Of a stretch of DNA of 5,693 nt, positions 1 through 3,554 are shown piece by piece. The notes under the pieces were generated by a model. It had not been told where the DNA came from. It worked only from the letters and a program-made list of their open reading frames with translations, and did no database searches. Numbering within the stretch: position 1 is the first letter of the stretch; each line of letters starts with the position of its first letter. This DNA comes from Methanosarcinaceae archaeon UBA470 (GTDB lineage: Archaea > Halobacteriota > Methanosarcinia > Methanosarcinales > Methanosarcinaceae). Both the position numbers and the translations under genes were made by a program. The stretch is taken from NCBI GenBank assembly GCA_002508425.1, contig DAKU01000114.1:1-5693 (forward strand), given 5' to 3'.

Positions 1-1
1 A

Positions 2-520
2 CTGGTGCAGGGAATGGGCGCAAGAATCTCAGGGCTTGTGGAAACTGATCCAATTACTGAGGTCATAAAAGGTATTGAACAAAGAAATGGCACAGTGCTT
101 GATCCGCAGAATGCAAGTATTGACCCTGTTGCGGGTGTGGAAAAAGCAGCACAAATGGGTTACAAGAAAATAGCTGTTTCTGTTGTTGATGCTTTGACGG
201 CTTCAAAGCTTAGAGAACTTGAAAGAATTCATGATCTGGATCTATACATAATTGCTGCTCATACCACAGGCCTGACCAAAGAAAATGCTTCCGAACTTAT
301 CAAATACATTGATATTGCTACAGCCTGTGCATCCAAAAACCTGCGGGATATTATAAAGCCAATAGCACAGGTAGGTACGGCAGTACCTCTGTTCGCAATG
401 ACACAAAAAGGAAAGGAACTGTTACTTGAACGCGCCAAAGAAGTGGAAAGTCCCATACTGGTGAATACCATGCCACTTCCGGTACTTCCTGAAAAGAAGC
501 AGCCTCGCGAATTGAAATGA
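2..520 (+). CDS. Methanogenesis marker protein 8-like (DUF2099), C-terminal part
   Basis: The reading frame is open from the window edge (codons CTG GTG CAG GGA ATG...) and runs 172 residues to a TGA, so the true start lies upstream. The segment LVQGMGARISGLVET, followed by TDPITEVI, a DP-x-N-A-x-ID stretch, GYKKIAVSV, an AAHTTG segment and a TACASK motif, agrees with what I remember of the C-terminal two thirds of DUF2099 (methanogenesis marker 8). That family is found in methanogens and relatives, and I know of no firmly assigned biochemical role. No membrane segment is visible. The single cysteine in TACASK lies in the best-conserved part. The protein ends in a polar tail (PEKKQPRELK). It converges on the thioesterase gene downstream, with 62 bp between the two stop codons. 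The family call is from memory of the motif pattern, not a search. Confidence 0.75.
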   Translation: MVQGMGARISGLVETDPITEVIKGIEQRNGTVLDPQNASIDPVAGVEKAAQMGYKKIAVSVVDALTASKLRELERIHDLDLYIIAAHTTGLTKENASELIKYIDIATACASKNLRDIIKPIAQVGTAVPLFAMTQKGKELLLERAKEVESPILVNTMPLPVLPEKKQPRELK

Positions 521-555
521 ATCAATCAAAATATTCCACAATAAACAGATCTAGG

Positions 556-581
556 GATTTGCATTTCATTTTTGTATTATT
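556..581 (+). terminator. T-rich tract, possible archaeal terminator
   Basis: Between the convergent stop codons, the plus strand carries a T-rich run (GATTTGCATTTC, then TTTTTG and TATTATT). Archaeal RNA polymerase can terminate at T-tracts without a strong hairpin, so this is a plausible end for the marker 8-like transcript. The flanking AGATCT copies (547-552 and 593-598) could pair but give only an imperfect stem. Confidence 0.3.
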
Positions 582-582
582 C

Positions 583-1020
583 CTATGCTAGCAGATCTTC
601 TATTTTTTCACTTTTTCTGTATGCTGTACCTTGGAAGGTTGCTATTAGATCATTTTCATCATCTGTTATGGTAACTGTATAAGTTGCCAATTTATAGCCT
701 ATAGATACCTCTTTGGCTTCTGCGGTCAAATAACCCTTCTTTGCCGCTTTCACGTAAGCTATGGAACAGTTTATTGCCATTGCTATTCTTCCATGGGCAT
801 TTGCAGCACTCCCAAAGACAAGATCAGCAAGAGTGAAGATAGCACCTCCATGAACAGTACCAAAACCATTGAGGTGTTCCTCTGAAATGAGCATGCGAGC
901 TTTTGCATATCCTGGACTTGCATCAAGTAATTCGATCTTGCAATAAGCTGAAAAATGATCATTACCCAGCAATTTTAGAAGTGACGTATTTGTTTCTTTC
1001 AATTTCTTTGCTCCTTGCAC
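583..1020 (-). CDS. PaaI-like hotdog-fold acyl-CoA thioesterase
   Basis: A 145-residue protein of the size typical for single-domain 4HBT/PaaI thioesterases, which hydrolyse acyl-CoA thioesters as cytosolic oligomers. The signature is clear: residues 54-66 read GTVHGGAIFTLAD, with HGG at 57-59 and the acidic residue D66 at the position of the catalytic Asp in PaaI. It is followed by a helix, the AINCSIAYVKAAK strand (82-94), and a late YTVTITDDEND strand. The substrate cannot be told from sequence; related archaeal genes are generic. The longest start is a GTG at 1018-1020 with no evident ribosome site. A TTG seven codons in (1000-1002) is preceded by GGAG at 1011-1014 with an 8-nt spacer, so translation may begin there and give 139 residues. 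The neighbour at 1209 is divergent, and the left neighbour is convergent. Confidence 0.85.
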   Translation of the reverse strand: MQGAKKLKETNTSLLKLLGNDHFSAYCKIELLDASPGYAKARMLISEEHLNGFGTVHGGAIFTLADLVFGSAANAHGRIAMAINCSIAYVKAAKKGYLTAEAKEVSIGYKLATYTVTITDDENDLIATFQGTAYRKSEKIEDLLA

Positions 1021-1105
1021 ATTAAGTAGTTCTAGATACTAAGGATTGTCTAAAAATCTACCGACATCAATTATCATTTAATTTTCGGATCCATATTTCG
1101 TAACA

Positions 1106-1131
1106 TAATGAATATACACGAATATTCATTA
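1106..1131. promoter_or_regulatory. 10-bp perfect inverted repeat in divergent intergenic region
   Basis: TAATGAATAT (1106-1115) and ATATTCATTA (1122-1131) are exact reverse complements separated by ACACGA. The dyad lies between two divergently transcribed genes, about 86 bp from the thioesterase start and 39 bp upstream of the TATA box of the small membrane protein gene. That is a natural place for a homodimeric regulator. The arms are all AT except one base each, so chance occurrence in AT-rich DNA is not excluded. The function is inferred. Confidence 0.4.
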
Positions 1132-1169
1132 AAAACAAAACTCATTATTAATCATGGTAATATGAGTAC

Positions 1170-1178
1170 TTTTATATA
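1170..1178 (+). promoter_or_regulatory. Archaeal TATA box for the 53-residue protein gene
   Basis: TTTTATATA is a near-consensus archaeal TATA element. A start about 25 bp from its centre falls near 1199-1201, just ahead of the ATG at 1209, leaving a leader of only about 8-10 nt. This placement supports the small ORF at 1209 being expressed. Confidence 0.6.
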
Positions 1179-1208
1179 GTAGACCCGAACATAATTTAAT
1201 GATTGACC

Positions 1209-1370
1209 ATGACAGAAGTACACGGACACGAAACAGAAATGGCTCAAAGCCCCGTAATACAAATACGAGGACATGAAAAAGAAATAATCGATGGTGCCAT
1301 AGTACTGATAACAATGACCATAGCAATGTTCATATATTATACATATTTGGCTTACCACGGGGTGTTTTGA
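1209..1370 (+). CDS. Small single-pass membrane protein, 53 residues
   Basis: The reading frame from ATG 1209 to TGA 1368-1370 encodes 53 residues with a clear two-part layout. The N-terminal half is polar (MTEVHGHETEMAQSP, then an acidic/basic stretch to D28). One hydrophobic helix follows at about residues 29-49 (GAIVLITMTIAMFIYYTYLAY), ending in a short HGVF tail. The N-terminal part contains GHE twice (residues 6-8 and 21-23) in the contexts HGHETE and RGHEKE. The codons are rich in purine-first triplets, as expected for coding DNA. A good TATA box lies at the right distance upstream and a perfect hairpin starts immediately after the stop, so the gene looks like a self-contained unit. There is no strong ribosome site, consistent with a very short leader. 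An in-frame TTG at 1203 is an alternative start. I do not recognise the family; it could be a small subunit or regulator of a membrane complex, but no partner is evident. Confidence 0.6.
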   Translation: MTEVHGHETEMAQSPVIQIRGHEKEIIDGAIVLITMTIAMFIYYTYLAYHGVF

Positions 1371-1436
1371 TTTATAAGTAAGAACAAATACTTATAAAAC
1401 TGATCAAAACTAGTTCTTTCTCTATTTTCTTTTATT
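1371..1436 (+). terminator. Perfect 10-bp hairpin and pyrimidine-rich tract after the small gene
   Basis: TTTATAAGTA (1371-1380) and TACTTATAAA (1389-1398) are exact reverse complements with an 8-nt loop. The stem begins at the first base after the TGA of the 53-residue gene. A pyrimidine-rich stretch (TTCTTTCTCTATTTTCTTTTATTC) follows at about 1413-1436, where archaeal polymerase could release. It probably acts as a terminator or 3' stabilising hairpin. The stem is AT-rich, so it is weak as RNA. The rest of the stretch up to 1573 shows only the promoter region of the next gene. Confidence 0.45.
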
Positions 1437-1502
1437 CGCAGCCTTGCTATTAGTAAGAAGTATTAAATGGAATTATTTTAGTTACTTGTAATATTGGATT
1501 TA

Positions 1503-1512
1503 TTCTATAATA
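1503..1512 (+). promoter_or_regulatory. Probable TATA box for the three-helix membrane protein gene
   Basis: TTCTATAATA is the best TATA-like element upstream of 1574 and predicts initiation near 1533, giving a leader of about 40 nt. The leader ends with AGGTGGTG (1564-1571), which includes AGGTG complementary to the archaeal 16S 3' end, 5 nt before the ATG. A short dyad, ATATTC-ACTT-GAATAT (1510-1525), overlaps the downstream edge of the box. Confidence 0.4.
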
Positions 1513-1573
1513 TTCACTTGAATATAGATAAATATTAATAATGGATTACCAGTAACTCTACCCAGGTGGTGTA

Positions 1574-1951
1574 ATGAGCAACTGCACTAATTTTTCCCTT
1601 AGAAGTATTCTATGGGAAATACGCGTTATTATTCTATTCTATGTAATAGGTGATTGGCTAAGCACAGCATATGCTTTGCCTAACGGCCAGGAAGGCAATA
1701 TACTTCTTAGTCCGCTAATCTCTACTAGTGGAATTTATGGCTTACTGCTGCTTAAACTGTTGTTTGTAGCCTTGCTTGTATTCAATTTATACATACTTAA
1801 CAATTGCAAACATGAAATCGCACCTTACTTAAAAGAAGGATTAAAGTCTTCAGTGGCGACACTTGGTATAGTTCTTACCATCAACAACATCCTTGTAGGA
1901 CTTTATAATTGGAGCTTTTTGGGATCCATGGTCGCTGCATTGAGTGTATGA
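1574..1951 (+). CDS. Three-helix integral membrane protein, DUF5658-like
   Basis: A 125-residue protein with three hydrophobic segments at about residues 16-35, 53-75 and 93-122. The first helix carries D27-WLS-T31 and is followed by an N-G-Q-E-G-N loop (37-42) and then LLSP. The second helix contains a lysine (K61) in LLLLKLLF, and the third has an NN pair (104-105). A D-x3-T helix followed by a G-x-E-x-N loop and a membrane lysine resembles the DUF5658 group of small archaeal and bacterial membrane proteins, whose function is unknown to me; this assignment is tentative. No signal peptide is seen. The ATG at 1574 is supported by the AGGTGGTG ribosome site just upstream. The downstream JAMM gene starts 46 bp after the stop and has its own promoter signals, so the two need not be one operon. 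Confidence 0.65.
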   Translation: MSNCTNFSLRSILWEIRVIILFYVIGDWLSTAYALPNGQEGNILLSPLISTSGIYGLLLLKLLFVALLVFNLYILNNCKHEIAPYLKEGLKSSVATLGIVLTINNILVGLYNWSFLGSMVAALSV

Positions 1952-1967
1952 GGTTTTAACTAAAACC
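1952..1967. promoter_or_regulatory. Palindrome abutting the TATA box of the JAMM gene (candidate operator)
   Basis: GGTTTTAACTAAAACC is a 16-bp dyad with 7 matched pairs around a central AC. It begins one base after the TGA of the membrane protein gene, and its last base touches the TATA box at 1968. It therefore covers the position where TFB contacts the BRE. A protein bound here would be expected to block or alter preinitiation complex formation. It could alternatively be a short hairpin at the 3' end of the upstream mRNA. Confidence 0.45.
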
Positions 1968-1976
1968 CTATATAGA
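1968..1976 (+). promoter_or_regulatory. TATA box giving a leaderless JAMM transcript
   Basis: CTATATAGA has its centre about 26 bp upstream of ATG 1998, so the predicted transcription start coincides with the start codon. No ribosome site precedes that ATG, which fits leaderless translation, a common arrangement in archaea. This also argues against the longer GTG start at 1944, because the promoter would then lie within the coding region. Confidence 0.55.
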
Positions 1977-1997
1977 TTTAGTTGTCATTCATATTCA

Positions 1998-2372
1998 ATG
2001 AAGAAAATTAGAGGTATTGCTAGGGGAACTCTGGAATTTATTCTCGAGGTAAGTAAATCATCTTATCCGAATGAATTTGCCGGTTTACTCCAGGTAGAAG
2101 ATAGCATCATCACTGAAGTGCTGTTCTTACCAGGAACAGAGTCTGGAGACAGTAGTGCCATGCTTAAACTATTTATGATGCCTAATATTTCTACAGTAGG
2201 TTCAGTGCACAGTCATCCAAAAGGAATTATCAAACCATCTGTGGCAGATCTGCAAATGTTTGGAAAAACAGGACATTATCATATAATAGTAGGATACCCC
2301 TATGACCTTCAAAGCTGGAAATGTTTTAACGCTGAAGGTGAAGAAAGGGATCTAAAAATAATAGAAGGCTAA
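1998..2372 (+). CDS. Archaeal JAMM/MPN+ zinc metalloprotease (possible desampylase)
   Basis: The protein is 124 residues from ATG 1998, the size of minimal archaeal JAMM proteins. The full JAMM zinc site is present: E26 in SYPNEFAGLL, then H71-S-H73-P, then S81 and D84 in KPSVADLQMF. The spacing H-S-H-x7-S-x2-D matches the MPN+ consensus exactly. Such enzymes cleave isopeptide bonds. The archaeal HvJAMM1 enzyme removes SAMP ubiquitin-like modifiers from proteins, so desampylation in the cytosol is the leading guess, while other JAMM proteins act on small molecules or sulfur-carrier tails. An in-frame GTG at 1944 would add 18 residues overlapping the upstream stop. I reject it because the TATA box and palindrome lie there and the added residues are unlike the family. 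No ubiquitin-like or E1 gene is nearby in this window. Confidence 0.85.
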   Translation: MKKIRGIARGTLEFILEVSKSSYPNEFAGLLQVEDSIITEVLFLPGTESGDSSAMLKLFMMPNISTVGSVHSHPKGIIKPSVADLQMFGKTGHYHIIVGYPYDLQSWKCFNAEGEERDLKIIEG

Positions 2373-2417
2373 GCTATGATGCCTTTTGATGTTACGTTTT
2401 TCCTTGAAAGCAATAAG

Positions 2418-2428
2418 TATATATATTA
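2418..2428 (+). promoter_or_regulatory. Strong archaeal TATA box, likely for the CxxC gene pair
   Basis: TATATATATTA sits 46 bp after the JAMM stop and predicts initiation near 2448. The transcript would have a leader of about 95 nt before the small ORF at 2542, or about 305 nt before the RGG gene at 2753. I see no other good TATA element between 2430 and 2752. The leader (2448-2541) holds a T-rich run near 2490-2508 but no structure I can assign. Confidence 0.5.
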
Positions 2429-2541
2429 AAAATGCCAGTATGACAATTGCAGTTAGCTTAGTTGGCGAGTAAAGAAAAGGATAATACCGTTTCTGTTTGC
2501 TTCTTTTAGGTTAATTGACTGAATACAGAGAATGAGTTGTA

Positions 2542-2709
2542 TTGATCAAAATTAATTATTCGGTCTCAACTGGAGCTGTTTCTAATACCTTCTTCAGAGG
2601 TGTTGCGAAAGATACAGCTATGCCTTCCGCAGTTTGTGGTTTTTGCAAAAGTGGAGATTTTAAGCCAATTGACGAGGTCATGCACGAGTTCTCAGTCTCA
2701 TTTGTTTGA
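2542..2709 (+). CDS. Small CxxC protein, 55 residues, TTG start likely
   Basis: The frame is open from a TGA at 2533-2535 to TGA 2707-2709. The only usual start giving the full length is TTG 2542. The product has a serine/alanine-rich beginning (IKINYSVSTGAVSNTFFRG), then DTAMPSAVCGFCKSGD with C32 and C35 in a zinc-knuckle-like CGFC, and a tail containing H48 and ending FSVSFV. About 22 of 54 codons are RNY, much higher than in the opposite-strand frame, and this supports coding on this strand. No strong ribosome site precedes the TTG; ATG 2620 would give a 29-residue version. I do not recognise the family. With one CxxC and one histidine it could bind a metal as a dimer or with a partner. 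It shares its likely promoter with the CxxC-x17-CxxC gene 43 bp downstream, so both may belong to the same response. Confidence 0.45.
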   Translation: MIKINYSVSTGAVSNTFFRGVAKDTAMPSAVCGFCKSGDFKPIDEVMHEFSVSFV

Positions 2710-2716
2710 GACAAAC
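2695..2716 (+). other. Alternative short hairpins at the end of the small CxxC ORF
   Basis: GTCTCA (2695-2700) pairs with TGAGAC (2707-2712) over a 6-nt loop and spans the TGA stop. GTTTG (2704-2708) can instead pair with CAAAC (2712-2716). The two stems are mutually exclusive because they share bases 2707-2712. No T-run follows, so this is not a simple terminator. It could be an attenuator or coupling element before the RGG gene, or chance. Confidence 0.25.
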
Positions 2717-2752
2717 TAATACAATAAAACAACAAAGGATATCAGATCAGAT

Positions 2753-3022
2753 ATGAACAACGACAGAAGAGGCGGAAGTGGCGGATTCAGGTCCGGCGGA
2801 AGTGGCGGTTCAAGAGGCGGAAGCGGTGGATACAGGTCCGGCGGAAGCGGTGGCCCAAGAGGCGGAAGCGGTGGATTCAGGCCAAGCGGTCCAAGGGAAA
2901 TGCACAAGGCAACCTGCGCTGACTGTGGACAGGAAACTGAAGTCCCATTCGTGCCATCCGGTGACAGACCTGTTTACTGCAGGGAATGCTACCAGAAGCA
3001 CAGGCCACCAAAGAGATACTAA
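2753..3022 (+). CDS. RGG-repeat protein with CxxC-x17-CxxC zinc domain
   Basis: The 89-residue protein has two parts. Residues 5-46 are a low-complexity region built from RGGSGGF/Y, RSGGSGGS/P blocks, rich in G, S and R. Residues 50-89 form a compact zinc domain: C55-A-D-C58, exactly 17 residues, then C76-R-E-C79, followed by a basic KHRPPKRY tail. This matches the CxxC-x17-CxxC domain proteins common in methanogens and some bacteria. RGG tails typically bind RNA, and a small zinc domain with basic flanks suggests nucleic acid binding, but the role is not established. ATG 2753 is the likely start; AAAGGAT upstream (2734-2740) is a weak, somewhat distant ribosome site. The alternative frames across the repeat are shadows caused by its G-rich composition. 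The gene ends in a strong terminator. Confidence 0.85.
   Translation: MNNDRRGGSGGFRSGGSGGSRGGSGGYRSGGSGGPRGGSGGFRPSGPREMHKATCADCGQETEVPFVPSGDRPVYCRECYQKHRPPKRY
2768..2881 (+). repeat. 45-bp tandem repeat encoding the RGG/SGG tail
   Basis: Two 45-bp units (2768-2812 and 2813-2857) and a partial third (2858-2881) encode R-G-G-S-G-G-F/Y followed by R-S-G-G-S-G-G-S/P. The copies differ at few positions, mostly synonymous (AGT/AGC serine, GGC/GGT glycine) or at F/Y and S/P. This indicates expansion by slippage or unequal exchange, then drift under protein constraint. Confidence 0.8.
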
Positions 3023-3046
3023 CTACTCTAATTAATAATTTCTAAC

Positions 3047-3084
3047 TGAAGTGAGTACATAACCTGTACTGCACTTCATTTTTT
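3047..3084 (+). terminator. Hairpin and T6 terminator of the RGG/zinc gene
   Basis: TGAAGTG (3047-3053) pairs with CACTTCA (3072-3078), and GTACA (3055-3059) pairs with TGTAC (3065-3069). A small internal loop separates the two stems and the apical loop is TAACC. Six T residues follow at 3079-3084. It lies 25 bp after the TAA and ends 53 bp before the converging SemiSWEET stop, so it separates the two transcripts. It resembles a bacterial intrinsic terminator, which archaeal polymerase can also use. Confidence 0.75.
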
Positions 3085-3137
3085 AAATTCCTTTTATCGA
3101 TTATAATAGGTTCTTTAGATCATATTATTATTGATAG

Positions 3138-3410
3138 CTACTGCACATTCAAGCCCCAGTAATCTTTCTTTAATTTATACACGAGTAGCATTGAAGCCAA
3201 GGCTATCGATACAGAATTAGCCAGTATCAAAGCCATATCTTTGATCAGTAGTCCATGATACAACCATAGTGTCATACCCGTTGTAGAACACAAAAGCATC
3301 AGTAATGAGATATCTTTTGTGGACTTAGTCTTCAAAGCTTTCAGAAGCTGAGGTGCAAAAGCAAGAGTTGTAAGCGTTCCTGCCAGATAACCGATCATAT
3401 AATACCCCAT
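3138..3410 (-). CDS. SemiSWEET-type (MtN3/PQ-loop) small transporter
   Basis: A 90-residue protein with three predicted membrane helices at about 6-22, 36-54 and 58-79, the single triple-helix bundle of prokaryotic SemiSWEETs. Hallmarks are the PQ motif in helix 1 (FAPQLLKALKTKSTKDIS, P20-Q21), W49-L-Y51 at the end of helix 2, and N65 in helix 3. SemiSWEETs work as homodimers and move sugars or other small solutes down their gradient across the cytoplasmic membrane. The archaeal substrate is not known from sequence. The start is ATG 3408-3410; M5 (3396-3398) is an alternative that would still keep helix 1. Upstream DNA is very AT-rich, with a TATA-like AATATAATT about 20 bp away, so the mRNA may be leaderless. 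It lies downstream of the NorD-like gene on the same strand, with a probable terminator between them. Confidence 0.85.
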   Translation of the reverse strand: MGYYMIGYLAGTLTTLAFAPQLLKALKTKSTKDISLLMLLCSTTGMTLWLYHGLLIKDMALILANSVSIALASMLLVYKLKKDYWGLNVQ

Positions 3411-3425
3411 TTATATATTTTATTT

Positions 3426-3435
3426 AATTATATTG
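3426..3435 (-). promoter_or_regulatory. Possible TATA element for the SemiSWEET gene
   Basis: On the minus strand the sequence reads CAATATAATT, centred about 20 bp from the ATG at 3410, which would give a leaderless or nearly leaderless transcript. A second TATA-like run (AATATATAA) directly touches the ATG and is too close to serve that start. The whole region is AT-rich, so assignment is uncertain. Confidence 0.3.
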
Positions 3436-3458
3436 TATTAGTAAGTACATCTAAGTTT

Positions 3459-3491
3459 AAAAACTAGCCTGCCGTTTACCTGGCATGTTAG
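3459..3491 (-). terminator. Probable terminator downstream of the NorD-like gene
   Basis: Read on the minus strand, CTAACATGCC (3491-3482) can pair with GGCAGGCTAG (3473-3464) across an 8-nt loop with two mismatches. Five T residues follow immediately (complement of 3459-3463). It lies 63 bp after the TGA of the NorD-like gene and before the SemiSWEET start, so it would separate the two same-strand genes. Confidence 0.45.
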
Positions 3492-3504
3492 CAAAACTCA
3501 GCTA

Positions 3505-3533
3505 TAAAATAACATTACTAAAATAACATTACT
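3505..3533. repeat. Perfect 14-bp tandem duplication in the 3' region of the NorD-like gene
   Basis: TAAAATAACATTAC occurs twice without a gap (3505-3518 and 3519-3532), and the next base T continues the period. It lies in the untranslated stretch between the NorD-like stop and its probable terminator. An exact copy suggests recent slippage; no function is evident. Confidence 0.8.
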
Positions 3534-3554
3534 TATGGTACCTATAAACCACAT

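Noticed and set aside
1199..1276. Plus-strand 25-residue frame starting MIDHDRSTRTRN, with its ATG at the predicted transcription start
   Set aside because: It is arginine/asparagine-rich with no domain character, and overlaps the better-supported frame from ATG 1209. It cannot be wholly excluded as a leaderless micro-ORF.
1129..1358. Two minus-strand ORFs of 65 and 68 residues
   Set aside because: They are antisense to the 53-residue plus-strand gene and span its TATA box. Their products are compositional shadows (repetitive Y/C/H or F/L/V), without promoter or ribosome-site support.
1944..1997. GTG-initiated extension of the JAMM protein overlapping the upstream stop
   Set aside because: The extension contains the palindrome and TATA box, and its residues do not resemble the start of JAMM proteins.
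2556..2681. Minus-strand 41-residue frame (MTSSIGLKSPLLQK...) opposite the small CxxC ORF
   Set aside because: RNY codon content is clearly lower than on the plus strand (about 9 of 41 against 22 of 54), and there is no promoter for it.
2768..2881. Repeat array as a possible CRISPR or intergenic satellite
   Set aside because: The units are contiguous, in frame and protein-coding, with no spacers.
2716..3035. Three further ORFs over the RGG repeat (proline/leucine-rich minus frame, alanine/valine/glutamate-rich plus frame, serine/alanine-rich minus frame)
   Set aside because: They are alternative readings of the G-rich tandem repeat. The zinc domain with exact CxxC-x17-CxxC spacing fixes the true frame.
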